DNA of 24,170 nucleotides from JBCBJZ01 sp038522635 (GTDB lineage: Bacteria > Pseudomonadota > Alphaproteobacteria > Rhizobiales > Hyphomicrobiaceae): positions 1 to 24,170 of the forward strand of contig JBCBJZ010000044.1 in assembly GCA_038522635.1 (NCBI GenBank), written 5' to 3'. Below are positions 1-7,597 of this stretch, one piece after another. Within the stretch, counting starts at the first letter, position 1; every line of letters begins with the position of its first letter. Below the pieces are notes generated by a model. It searched no databases, was not told where the DNA came from, and was given only the letters and a program-made list of their open reading frames with translations. The translations under genes and the position numbers were made by a program.

Positions 1-66
1 CAGGCGGTACCCATCTCACCGCGCAAGCCCCCGTGAACCCACGACACCCTTGAGGAGGGAGGCTTC

Positions 67-1272
67 ATGCAAGAGCGGCTGACCGCTGAAATGACACTGC
101 CGCACGATGCGCAAGCCGCAACGCTGGTCGGCCGCATCTGGCGCCCCGATGTGGCCGGCCCCGCCCTCATCACGGTGAGCGACGGCCGCGCGATCGACAT
201 CACCGCCGCCTGCGGGCCAACCATGACGGCGCTTTGCGAAGCGGGCGACGCAGCGCCCCGCGTGCGTGACGCCATCGCGCGCGGCGATGCGGCGACCCAG
301 GACCTTGGCCCGCTCGATGCCCTCCTCGCCAACACGCCTGAAGCCAACCGCGATCCCGCCAAGCCGTGGCTGCTTGCTCCCATCGACTTGCAAGCGATCA
401 AGGCCGCCGGCGTCACCTTCGCCCGCTCCATGGTCGAGCGCGTCATCGAGGAGCAGGCCAAAGGCGCGCCCCACAAGGCCGACGCCATCCGCCAGACGAT
501 CAACGAGCGCCTCGGCGGCGACCTCGCCACCTTGAAGCCGGGCTCAGCCGAAGCGATGGCGCTCAAGGAAACGCTGATCGCGCAGGATGCGTGGTCGCAA
601 TACCTGGAAGTCGGGATCGGCGAAGATGCGGAGATCTTCACCAAAGCGCAGCCGATGTCAGCGGTCGGTCACGGGATGATGGCGGGCATCCACCCCCGCT
701 CAACCTGGAACAACCCGGAACCGGAGGTCGTCCTGGTCGCGAACGCCACGGGCTCAATCGTCGGGGCAACGCTCGGCAATGACGTCAACCTTCGCGACTT
801 CGAAGGGCGCTCTGCCTTGCTGCTTTCGAAGGCCAAGGACAACAACGCCTCGGCGACGCTTGGCCCGATGATCCGCCTGTTCGATGACGGTTTTTCCCTT
901 GACGATGTGCGCGCGATGGTCATCGATTTGCGGGTCGAGGGGTCCGATGGCTTCACGCTCGAAGGGGCATCCTCCATGGCCGAGATCGCGCGCGACCCGG
1001 CCGACCTGATCGCCGCCATGATGGACCGCAACCACCAATACCCTGACGGCGCGGTGCTCTACCTCGGCACCATGTTCGCGCCCGTGAAGGACCGTGATGC
1101 GCCGGGCCAAGGCTTCACGCACAAGGTCGGCGATGTGGTCACCATAAGCACGCCCAAGCTCGGCGCGCTGACCAACGTGATGGCGCTCACGCCGGATGCG
1201 CCGCCTTGGACATTTGGAACGGCGGCGCTGATGACCAACCTGGCGAAGCGGGGGCTGTTGGGCTCAGGTTAG
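67..1272 (+). CDS. Fumarylacetoacetate hydrolase (FAH) family protein
   Basis: 401-aa cytosolic protein of the FAH superfamily, which uses a divalent metal to hydrolyse, decarboxylate or dehydrate 2-keto acids. The C-terminal half (about residues 200-395) is the FAH fold. Visible metal-ligand candidates are E218 and E220 in NPEPEVVLV and an aspartate in GNDVNLRDFEG (D239 or D244). The conserved stretches RSALLLSKAKDNNAS, QYPDGAVLYLGTMFAP and GFTHKVGDVV resemble the subgroup annotated near sugar-acid catabolism genes (AraD1-like), but the substrate cannot be read from sequence. The N-terminal ~100 residues are a family-typical extension. The ATG at 67 has a strong Shine-Dalgarno run, GAGGAGGGAGG, ending 4 nt upstream. 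The gene converges on the MFS transporter. Family assignment is secure; reaction is not. Confidence 0.88.
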   Translation: MQERLTAEMTLPHDAQAATLVGRIWRPDVAGPALITVSDGRAIDITAACGPTMTALCEAGDAAPRVRDAIARGDAATQDLGPLDALLANTPEANRDPAKPWLLAPIDLQAIKAAGVTFARSMVERVIEEQAKGAPHKADAIRQTINERLGGDLATLKPGSAEAMALKETLIAQDAWSQYLEVGIGEDAEIFTKAQPMSAVGHGMMAGIHPRSTWNNPEPEVVLVANATGSIVGATLGNDVNLRDFEGRSALLLSKAKDNNASATLGPMIRLFDDGFSLDDVRAMVIDLRVEGSDGFTLEGASSMAEIARDPADLIAAMMDRNHQYPDGAVLYLGTMFAPVKDRDAPGQGFTHKVGDVVTISTPKLGALTNVMALTPDAPPWTFGTAALMTNLAKRGLLGSG

Positions 1273-1274
1273 TT

Positions 1275-1296
1275 CGTTAGCGCACCGGCGCTGACG
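1275..1296. terminator. Hairpin between convergent genes, candidate bidirectional terminator
   Basis: A 9-bp stem (CGTTAGCGC / GCGCTGACG, one G-T wobble) with a 4-nt loop, ACCG, lies 2 nt after the FAH-family stop codon and 12 nt before the end of the convergent MFS gene. Neither side has a T-tract, so Rho-independent activity is uncertain. The position between two converging genes is the main argument. Confidence 0.4.
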
Positions 1297-1307
1297 CAGG
1301 ACACCCT

Positions 1308-2576
1308 TCACGCAGGCGCGAGGCGCCCGCTCACATCAGGCTTAGCACCGCGCCCGCGCAACAGCAGCCACAGCGCGATGCTCATGTTGACCAGGTTCCA
1401 CGCGATCCCGTTGAGGAACGCCATCAGGTAGCTACCGGTCGCATCGTAGATGGCACCCGACATCCAACCGCCCACCGCCATGCCCACAATGGTGGCCATC
1501 ATGATAACGCCAATGCGGGTCGCTGCCCCCTGCGGCGCGAAATACTCGCGCACGATGATCGCGTAGCTCGGCACGATGCCACCCTGGGCCAGACCGAAGA
1601 GCGCCGAGACGATGTAGAGCGAGGTGAGCCCGTCGAAGGGGATGTAAAACAGCAGCGCGGCGGCCTGCATGCTGGAGCTGATCAGCAGGGTCGCAACGCC
1701 GCCGAACCTGTCGGACAGCGCGCCGAACGCGATGCGGCTGACCACGCCGAAACCGAGCATCAACGACAGCATCTCCGCGCCCCGTGCAAGCCCGTGGCCC
1801 AGATCAACGCAGTACGCGACGATGTGGACTTGCGGCATCGACATCGCGATGCAGCAGCTCAGGCCCGCGATCACCAACAGCACTTGCAAAAGCCGTGGCG
1901 AGAGCTGCCCCCCGCGCACTTGGGGCGCAGCGGCGGCAGCACCATCGTGGCCTGCGAGAAACGGCGGCGGACGCTTCAGGGCAAGCGACAGCGGCAAGAT
2001 GGTCAGCACGCAGACGCCGGCGATCACCAAATACGTGAAGCGCCAGCCCTCCGCATCGATCAACGGGCGCAACAGCGGCGGCCACACCGTCCCCGCGAGA
2101 TAGTTGCCACTCGCGACCACCGCGACGGCGATGCCGCGCCGCTTCAAGAACCAGTGCGAGGTGTCCGCGATCAGCGGCGCAAACGTTGCTGAGACGCCAA
2201 AGAAGCCGATGAACAACGCGCAGGCCGCGAACCACGGCAGCGAGGGCGCTTGCGAGGCGACCGCGAACCCGATGCCCAGCGCGATCGCGGATATCCAACA
2301 GGGCACGCGGATGTCGAAGCGGTCGGTCAAGCGGCCCATGAGGATACCGCCGAAGGCGAAGCCGATCATGGTCGCCGTGAAAGCAAGCGAGGCTTCGCCG
2401 CGCAGGATGCCGAAGTCCTTCTGGATCGCTGGCAACACAACGACGGTCGCCCAAATGCCGATGCCGCCGACGGTCCCGATGGCAAGGCACACCACCGCGC
2501 GCCACCAGGCGTAGGCGCCGTCGAGGGGCGATGGGCTTGCGGCAGGCGCCCGCGTGCTTTCATCAGCGGCTGTCAT
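1308..2576 (-). CDS. MFS transporter (oxalate/formate antiporter-like, OFA/MCT type)
   Basis: Inner-membrane secondary transporter of the major facilitator superfamily, about 422 aa from the ATG at 2576 (MTAADEST...). Roughly 12 hydrophobic segments are visible in two blocks of six, separated by a polar linker near GHDGAAAAAPQVRGG. Motif A-like loops GRLTDRFDIR (loop 2-3) and GALSDRFGG (loop 8-9) sit at the expected places. The layout resembles the OFA/monocarboxylate-transporter branch, suggesting a small organic acid, but the substrate is not readable. An upstream extension to 2672 is open but starts inside the methyltransferase gene and is arginine/serine-rich non-family sequence, so I did not use it. 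A GTG at 2585 is an alternative start. Neither has a good ribosome binding site. The upstream gene ends 52 nt away, so co-transcription is likely. Confidence 0.85.
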   Translation of the reverse strand: MTAADESTRAPAASPSPLDGAYAWWRAVVCLAIGTVGGIGIWATVVVLPAIQKDFGILRGEASLAFTATMIGFAFGGILMGRLTDRFDIRVPCWISAIALGIGFAVASQAPSLPWFAACALFIGFFGVSATFAPLIADTSHWFLKRRGIAVAVVASGNYLAGTVWPPLLRPLIDAEGWRFTYLVIAGVCVLTILPLSLALKRPPPFLAGHDGAAAAAPQVRGGQLSPRLLQVLLVIAGLSCCIAMSMPQVHIVAYCVDLGHGLARGAEMLSLMLGFGVVSRIAFGALSDRFGGVATLLISSSMQAAALLFYIPFDGLTSLYIVSALFGLAQGGIVPSYAIIVREYFAPQGAATRIGVIMMATIVGMAVGGWMSGAIYDATGSYLMAFLNGIAWNLVNMSIALWLLLRGRGAKPDVSGRLAPA

Positions 2577-2628
2577 GGTGGTCACACTTGATTTGGAGGA
2601 GCAGGCCCACCGACTTAGCGCAAACCTG

Positions 2629-3396
2629 TCAGGGGGACCAGACGCTGGTCCGCTTGATGTCCATATCCTCAAGTTCGCGGGTCACCGCCACGTTGTAAGT
2701 GGCAAGCTGCGTGAAGCGGTCCGCGGGAAAGTAACTGCGCGAAGGATCACCGATCAGCACGCGCGCGCCGCGACGGTGCGCCTGATCGATGAAGTGCAGC
2801 ACGGCCTGCGCCATCGCCCTTTCGTAAAAGAGGTCAGCCACAAGCACGACATCGGCATCCGGCGGGACCACGTCACCTGCGAGAAGATCGCCGCTGTGCG
2901 TGGCCAGCGTGACATCGTTTGCGGCCGCGTTCAGCCGGCAGGCCGGAGCGCAAAACGGGTCGACATCGGCGGCTATCACGCGGCAAGCGCCAGCCTTTGC
3001 CGCCGCAAGGGCTGCGAGGCCGCCACCAGCCCCCAGGTCGAGCACACGCTTGCTGCGCACCAGGTCAGCATGGTCCAGCACGTAGCGCGCCAGCGCCTGC
3101 CCCCCAGCCCAGGCGAATGCCCAAAACGGCGGCGGCACGTTCAATGCGGCAAGCGCCTCTTCGGTCTTCTGCCACAGCGGCACGCTCTCTTCGGCCAGGT
3201 GCAGGACGATCTCCGGCACCAACGGCGGTGCCATCAGCTTGGTGTTCGCGCGGATGAACGCTTCGCGCGCCTGCGCGGTGGAAACGTCGTGTGGTTGAGC
3301 TTCGTACGTTTGAGCTTCGTGTTGGGGCGAAGGCGCGTCAGGTTCAGCAGCGCGCGCAGGCGGTGCCGCTTGCTGAGGAACGCCAGGGCCGCTCAA
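2629..3396 (-). CDS. Class I SAM-dependent methyltransferase, ETF-beta lysine methyltransferase (ETFBKMT/METTL20) homologue
   Basis: 255-aa Rossmann-fold methyltransferase. Motif I is VLDLGAGGG (118-126), the acidic end of beta-2 is ADVDP (D145), and the post-motif DLFYE (188-192) is typical of METTL-family protein lysine methyltransferases. FIRANTKLMAPPLVPEI near residues 48-63 and IGDPSRSYFP near the C-terminus match the bacterial and mitochondrial ETFBKMT group, which methylates lysines of the electron-transfer flavoprotein beta subunit. The same family is often annotated 'nicotinamide N-methyase' by distant similarity. The start is unusual: TTG at 3396 overlaps the TGA of the EVE gene (TTGA), implying translational coupling. 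No ATG or GTG lies between it and residue 55. The first ~45 residues are Pro/Ala-rich and probably disordered. Confidence 0.8.
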   Translation of the reverse strand: MSGPGVPQQAAPPARAAEPDAPSPQHEAQTYEAQPHDVSTAQAREAFIRANTKLMAPPLVPEIVLHLAEESVPLWQKTEEALAALNVPPPFWAFAWAGGQALARYVLDHADLVRSKRVLDLGAGGGLAALAAAKAGACRVIAADVDPFCAPACRLNAAANDVTLATHSGDLLAGDVVPPDADVVLVADLFYERAMAQAVLHFIDQAHRRGARVLIGDPSRSYFPADRFTQLATYNVAVTRELEDMDIKRTSVWSP

Positions 3397-4211
3397 GACG
3401 CACGCTTCTTGGTCGATGCCTTGGTCGACTTCTTGGCCACGCCTTTGGACTTGGCCGCCGACTTGGACTTGGCCGCTGGCTTGGGCGGGGCCGCTGGCTT
3501 GGGCTTGGCCTTCGTCTTCGACGCCGGCCCCGTTGAGGGAGCTGCCATATCCGCCGCGCCATCGGCGGCCAACGGTCTCAACGTTGCGCCGTCAAGCCCA
3601 CCCTTGGCGCACACGTACATCCACTCAGCCTTGGTCACCGGCTGTACCGACAGCCGCATGGACGTGACCAGCGCCATGTCCTTGAGTTGCGCATCATCCT
3701 TGACGGCCGCGAGCGTCACCGGAAGCGGCATCGGGCACACCGCGGCGACATCGACGCACTCCCAACGATCATCATCGGTGGTGCTGTCGGGGTGGGCGAG
3801 CGCGCTCACCTTGCAGATGCCGACGATGTCTTTGCCGGCGTTCGAATGGTAGTAGAAGCCCAGGTCCCCGAGCGCCATCGCCCGCATGTTGTTGCGCGCC
3901 AGGTAGTTGCGCACACCGTCCCATTCTTCGCCGGCCTCGCCCTTGGCGACGAGGTCGTCCCACGAGAAGACGTCCGGTTCCGACTTGAACAGCCAATAGA
4001 GCGGTTCGCCCTCGCGGCGCGCGGGCGGGGCGCCAATCGGTTTCGCAGCCGGCTTCGTCTTGGCCGACGGTTTTTTCGCCGTTCGGGACGCCGGCTTCGC
4101 CGCCGCAGCCGTCGCTTTGGGGCGGGCTGCTGCGGCGGTCTTCTTTCGCGAAGGCGTGCTGGTTTTTGCTGACGCCGGCTTTGCTGACGTCGCCTTCTTT
4201 TTCGCTGCCAT
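3393..4211 (-). CDS. EVE domain protein with histone H1-like Lys/Ala-rich tails at both ends
   Basis: 272 aa from the ATG at 4211 (MAAKKKATSA...), with a GAGGG ribosome site about 8 nt upstream. The central ~135 residues (about 70-202) form an EVE domain of the PUA-like superfamily (COG2947, THYN1-like): YWLFKSEPDVFSWDDL, WDGVRNYLARNNMRAM, GDLGFYYHSN and the IVGICKV strand are all present. EVE domains are thought to read modified bases in DNA or RNA. Flanking it are residues 2-58 and about 228-272, built almost only of K, A, S, T and P in histone H1/AlgP-like repeats such as AAKSKSAAKSKG. Such tails usually bind nucleic acid nonspecifically. Most bacterial EVE proteins are only ~135-160 aa. 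The in-frame extension to 4283 has no ribosome site and was excluded. First gene of the EVE-methyltransferase-MFS cluster. Confidence 0.85.
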   Translation of the reverse strand: MAAKKKATSAKPASAKTSTPSRKKTAAAARPKATAAAAKPASRTAKKPSAKTKPAAKPIGAPPARREGEPLYWLFKSEPDVFSWDDLVAKGEAGEEWDGVRNYLARNNMRAMALGDLGFYYHSNAGKDIVGICKVSALAHPDSTTDDDRWECVDVAAVCPMPLPVTLAAVKDDAQLKDMALVTSMRLSVQPVTKAEWMYVCAKGGLDGATLRPLAADGAADMAAPSTGPASKTKAKPKPAAPPKPAAKSKSAAKSKGVAKKSTKASTKKRAS

Positions 4212-4433
4212 CGTTCCAGCCCTCACCGACCTACGCGTGCACAAACACATTCGCAGTCGATAGGCCGCGATGACCGCTTTCACAAGAGGCGCATGGTGGG
4301 CTTAAGGTAGCCGCAAGGCGGGATCTGAGCGGGCTCTGGGCGCGCCCGGCCAACCTGCAGCGGCGCGAGGACCATCCCGCCACGCCACCACGCGGCCACA
4401 CCATGCCAACGCCAATCAAGCGCGTTAGACGTA

Positions 4434-5597
4434 TCAGCCGTCGATCACTTTGCCGGGAAGCGAGTTCACCACCATGGTGTCCTGTTCCCTGAAGTGAACC
4501 ACCGAACGGATCGATTCGCCCGCCTTCAGCAGATCGAACGCTGTGTTGATCTGATCGTGCCGCATATGGTGCGTGATGTACGGGTCGATATCGAACGCAC
4601 CGCCGAGCCACTCATCGACCATGCCCGGCAACTCGCTGCGTCCGCGCACGCCGCCAAACGCGGTCCCGCGCCACACGCGACCGGTGACAAGCTGAAACGG
4701 CCTGGTTGCGATTTCCTGCCCGGCGCCGGCCACACCGATGACGGTGCATTCGCCCCAGCCCTTATGACAGGCCTCAAGCGCGGCGCGCATCAGCCCGACA
4801 TTGCCGACCGCCTCGAACGTGTAATCGAGCCCGCCGTTGGTCATTTCAACGAGCACGTCCTGGATCGGTGCAGTGTGGTCTTTAGGGTTCACGCACTCGG
4901 TGGCCCCAAGCGCTTTGGCAAGCGGAAACTTCGCGGGATTGACATCGATGCCGATGATCCGCGACGCACCGTTCATCACCGCGCCCTGGATCACAGCCAT
5001 GCCCACCGCACCCAAGCCGAACACGGCAACGCTGGCGCCCTCTTCCACCTTTGCGGTGTTGCGCACCGCACCGATGCCTGTGGGAACGGCGCACCCCATC
5101 ACCGACGCCTTGGAGAGTGGTGCATCCTTGGAGATCTTCGCAACCGAGATCTCAGGCAGAACCGTGTACTCGCTGAACGTGCTCGTCCCCATGTAATGGA
5201 GGATCTGCTTGCCCTTATAGGAGAACCGGGACGTTCCATCCGGCATGACGCCAGCGCCCTGGGTCTTCCGGATCGTCTGGCACAGGTTGGTCTTGCCCGA
5301 CTTGATATAAGGGCAATTGGGATCTTCCGGCACGTAGAGCGGGATGACGTGATCACCGGGCACCACAGACGTCACGCCTTTGCCAACGTCCTCCACGATG
5401 CCGCATGCCTCATGGCCCAAGATGCACGGGAACAGGCCCTCGGGGTCTTCGCCGGACAGCGTGAAAACATCGGTGTGACAAAGGCTGGTGGTTACGATCC
5501 GCACCAGAACCTCACCATCCTTGGGACCCTCAAGATCGATCTCCTCGATCTCCAGAGGGCGGTTCGGTTCCCAAGCAATCGCCGCACGGGTTTTCAT
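4434..5597 (-). CDS. frmA: S-(hydroxymethyl)glutathione dehydrogenase / class III alcohol dehydrogenase, structural-zinc variant
   Basis: 387-aa medium-chain dehydrogenase that oxidises the formaldehyde-glutathione adduct S-(hydroxymethyl)glutathione with NAD+ and can also reduce S-nitrosoglutathione. Catalytic-zinc ligands are present: C40 (SLCHTD), H62 (GHEACG) and C169 (MGCAVPTGIGAV). The NAD-binding glycine motif GLGAVG and class III hallmarks (TRPFQLVTGRVWRGTAFGG, GESIRSVV) are clear. The structural-zinc loop is abnormal: where E. coli FrmA has Cys at 92, 95, 98 and 106, this protein has D92, C95, I98 and C106. It also has 18 extra residues after the usual end at residue 369. AAGGAC lies upstream of the ATG. 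It is the third gene of the zigA-DUF1826 operon, 22 nt after the DUF1826 stop, so it is probably under the same Zur-like control. Confidence 0.9.
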   Translation of the reverse strand: MKTRAAIAWEPNRPLEIEEIDLEGPKDGEVLVRIVTTSLCHTDVFTLSGEDPEGLFPCILGHEACGIVEDVGKGVTSVVPGDHVIPLYVPEDPNCPYIKSGKTNLCQTIRKTQGAGVMPDGTSRFSYKGKQILHYMGTSTFSEYTVLPEISVAKISKDAPLSKASVMGCAVPTGIGAVRNTAKVEEGASVAVFGLGAVGMAVIQGAVMNGASRIIGIDVNPAKFPLAKALGATECVNPKDHTAPIQDVLVEMTNGGLDYTFEAVGNVGLMRAALEACHKGWGECTVIGVAGAGQEIATRPFQLVTGRVWRGTAFGGVRGRSELPGMVDEWLGGAFDIDPYITHHMRHDQINTAFDLLKAGESIRSVVHFREQDTMVVNSLPGKVIDG

Positions 5598-5619
5598 CAG
5601 CCAGGTCCTTTGTCAGTGG

Positions 5620-6288
5620 TCAATGCATGACGTAGTCCACATCCTCGGTGGCATCGTCAAGCGGATCAACCACAAGGACAAGCCTTGTTTCGCCGGTTCC
5701 TGCAATGGGCGGTGAGCGATGAAGCAAACGTGAGGGCTGTTTGGCCGGCCATAGCTTTCCGCGAAGGACGAGGGGCGCGCCGACCGGCGCGGTGAACACG
5801 CGGTCGGGCTGCTCACCATCACGCGCCACACCGTATTGCGTCCCGGTCCCGCGGTAGGTGCAGATCAGCCGGGATGAAATCGCATCGACGTGGAATTTGC
5901 GGCACGCATCCGTGTTCACAACGTCAAGGCGAAGGCGGACGAAAGCTGCCTGCGTGAGGTCGGCGAAAGCAGCGGCTAAAGCTGAGATGTCATCCGCCAG
6001 AATGGTCCGTTGCGGGCTCTCAGGCATCTGCGCCTGATCGCACGCGTGGATAACGGCATCCCGGACCGCCGCTGGCCGCAGCACGATGCGCGTGCGTGGC
6101 AAATGGCTCGGATCAAGTGCGTTGATCCAAGCCTGAAAGCTGGTGAGCGGTTCGCGCTGCCAGACCACGGCTGCGCAATCGGGTTGGCGGATGTGCGCCA
6201 TGCCGTTTGCAGACGTGACGACACGCACCCCTGCAACAGCATCGCTCATGCCATCCGCAGGGGGTATGTCGGCTTCAAGCACGCTCAC
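5620..6288 (-). CDS. DUF1826 family protein, possible Fe(II)/2-oxoglutarate oxygenase-like fold
   Basis: 222 aa from a GTG at 6288 that overlaps the zigA stop (GTGA), with AGGAG about 8 nt upstream inside zigA; an ATG at 6249 is the alternative start. The protein matches DUF1826, a family I know next to COG0523 zinc GTPases. Family landmarks are CAAVVWQRE (N-terminal third), CRKFHVDAISSRLICTYRGTGTQY, PLVLRGKLW, LLHRSPP and ETRLVLVVD. H133-x-D135, H190 and R202 (222-aa numbering) are spaced like the iron- and 2-oxoglutarate-binding residues of 2OG oxygenases. That reading is inference; the family has no assigned function that I know. Position between a zinc metallochaperone and a zinc enzyme, behind a Zur-like operator, suggests a role in zinc limitation. 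Confidence 0.8.
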   Translation of the reverse strand: MSVLEADIPPADGMSDAVAGVRVVTSANGMAHIRQPDCAAVVWQREPLTSFQAWINALDPSHLPRTRIVLRPAAVRDAVIHACDQAQMPESPQRTILADDISALAAAFADLTQAAFVRLRLDVVNTDACRKFHVDAISSRLICTYRGTGTQYGVARDGEQPDRVFTAPVGAPLVLRGKLWPAKQPSRLLHRSPPIAGTGETRLVLVVDPLDDATEDVDYVMH

Positions 6289-7517
6289 GCGGCCGTCTCC
6301 TGACGCCCCCACTGCGGGAACGGGTCCGGCCAGGTGCGCCACTCACGCGTGTCGATGCGCGAATCCTCGTCCACGTCCACCAGACAAGCGTCCAGCTCCG
6401 CGGTGAGGGCGGCCTGGTCCATTTCCGGCAGGCCGATGAACACGAGTTCCTGGCGCCGGTCACCCCACACCTTATGCCATCCCTTTTTGACCCGTTTGAC
6501 GAGCCCGGGATCAGAAGGCCAGCGATCCTCCGGCACTGCGGCCCACCAATGCCCCATCGCTTCATGCCGCACGAGCGCTCCGGCCTGGCTCAAGCCGCCA
6601 ACAAACGCAGGACGCGTCGCCAGCCAAAAGAAGCCCTTGGCCCGCACCACGCCCTGCCAGGGCTTGTTGAAGAACGCATGCAGCTTTTCAGGAACGAAAG
6701 GCCGTCGCGCCCGATAAACGAAACTCGAAATCCCGTACTCTTCCGTCTCCGGAACGTGGTCCTTGAAGCCGTTGAGCTCCTTGAACCAGGTCGGGTGGCG
6801 ATGCGCCTCTTCGAAATCGAAACGCCCTGTCCCGAGCACGCGATCCAGCGCCACTTTGGCGTGGGAGGTCTCGATGATCTCGGCGCCCGCATTCAAGGAG
6901 CGAATGATCTTGCGCGCGGCATCGATTTCGTGAGCGGCTGCCACATCCGTCTTGTTGATGATGATCACATCGGCGAACTCGATCTGGTCGACCAGCAGGT
7001 CCACCAAAGACCGCTCATCATCGTCCCCGAGGCTCTCGCCGCGGTCTTGCAGAAAGTCGTGCGATGAGTAGTTGCTCAGCAAGCTTGCCGCATCGACGAC
7101 GGTCACCATCGTGTCGAGCCGTGCGACGTCTGCGAGGCATTCGCCATCCTCGTCGCGGAACTCGAATGTCGCGGCGACCGGGAGGGGTTCAGAAATTCCG
7201 GTGGACTCGATCAGCAGGTAATCGAACCGGCCTTCAGCGGCCAGTTTGCGTACCTCGGCGAGCAAGTCCTCACGCAGCGTGCAACAGATGCAGCCGTTCG
7301 TCATTTCGACCAGCGTCTCGTCGGTCCGGCTGAGATTGGCGCCGCCGTCACGCACGAGATCGGCGTCAATGTTCACCTCGCTCATGTCGTTGACGATGAC
7401 CGCGACCCGCTGGCCTTCACGGTTATGAAGCACGTGATTGAGGAGCGTGGTCTTGCCCGCCCCCAGAAAGCCGGACAGAACCGTAACCGGAAGGCGCTTG
7501 TCAGTTTGTGGATCCAC
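6285..7517 (-). CDS. zigA: COG0523/CobW-family GTPase, putative zinc metallochaperone (ZigA-like)
   Basis: 410-aa cytosolic G3E GTPase. Walker A is GFLGAGKT (16-23), the metal-binding CxCC motif is GCICC (C76, C78, C79), ESTG is at 104-107 and the guanine-specificity motif NKTD at 188-191. The C-terminal CobW_C domain contains SFVYRARRPFVPEKL and the conserved AKGFFWLA. Members of this ZigA/ZNG1-like branch hydrolyse GTP to hand zinc to client enzymes during zinc shortage. Translation starts at a GTG (7517) with AGGAG 8 nt upstream. A 20-bp palindrome resembling a Zur box sits 60 nt upstream of the start. The stop overlaps the DUF1826 start. The gene name is by family and context; another COG0523 subclass is possible but less likely given the operator. 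Confidence 0.88.
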   Translation of the reverse strand: MDPQTDKRLPVTVLSGFLGAGKTTLLNHVLHNREGQRVAVIVNDMSEVNIDADLVRDGGANLSRTDETLVEMTNGCICCTLREDLLAEVRKLAAEGRFDYLLIESTGISEPLPVAATFEFRDEDGECLADVARLDTMVTVVDAASLLSNYSSHDFLQDRGESLGDDDERSLVDLLVDQIEFADVIIINKTDVAAAHEIDAARKIIRSLNAGAEIIETSHAKVALDRVLGTGRFDFEEAHRHPTWFKELNGFKDHVPETEEYGISSFVYRARRPFVPEKLHAFFNKPWQGVVRAKGFFWLATRPAFVGGLSQAGALVRHEAMGHWWAAVPEDRWPSDPGLVKRVKKGWHKVWGDRRQELVFIGLPEMDQAALTAELDACLVDVDEDSRIDTREWRTWPDPFPQWGRQETAA

Positions 7518-7577
7518 GATGGTACTCCTGGATGGACGGGGAAGGGGCCGCGGGCGAGCGCCGCGTTTTCCACCGAG

Positions 7578-7597
7578 CGTAATGTTATAACATTACG
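7578..7597. promoter_or_regulatory. Putative Zur (zinc uptake regulator) operator, perfect 20-bp palindrome
   Basis: CGTAATGTTATAACATTACG reads identically on both strands. It is an AT-rich island in GC-rich DNA and contains the ATGTTATA/TATAACAT half-sites characteristic of Zur boxes in proteobacteria. It lies 60 nt upstream of the GTG of the COG0523 GTPase gene, a classic Zur target. On the minus strand the hexamer TTGACG overlaps its upstream edge and could be a -35. No zur gene lies in the window. Confidence 0.75.

Noticed and set aside
2554..3852. Plus-strand open frame of 432 codons
   Set aside because: It is antisense to the methyltransferase and EVE genes, is arginine-rich shadow sequence, and has no domain or ribosome site. 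The minus-strand genes have clear families.
4494..5630. Plus-strand open frame of 378 codons
   Set aside because: Antisense to the dehydrogenase, rich in His/Arg/Asp typical of shadow frames in high-GC DNA, and no recognisable motif.
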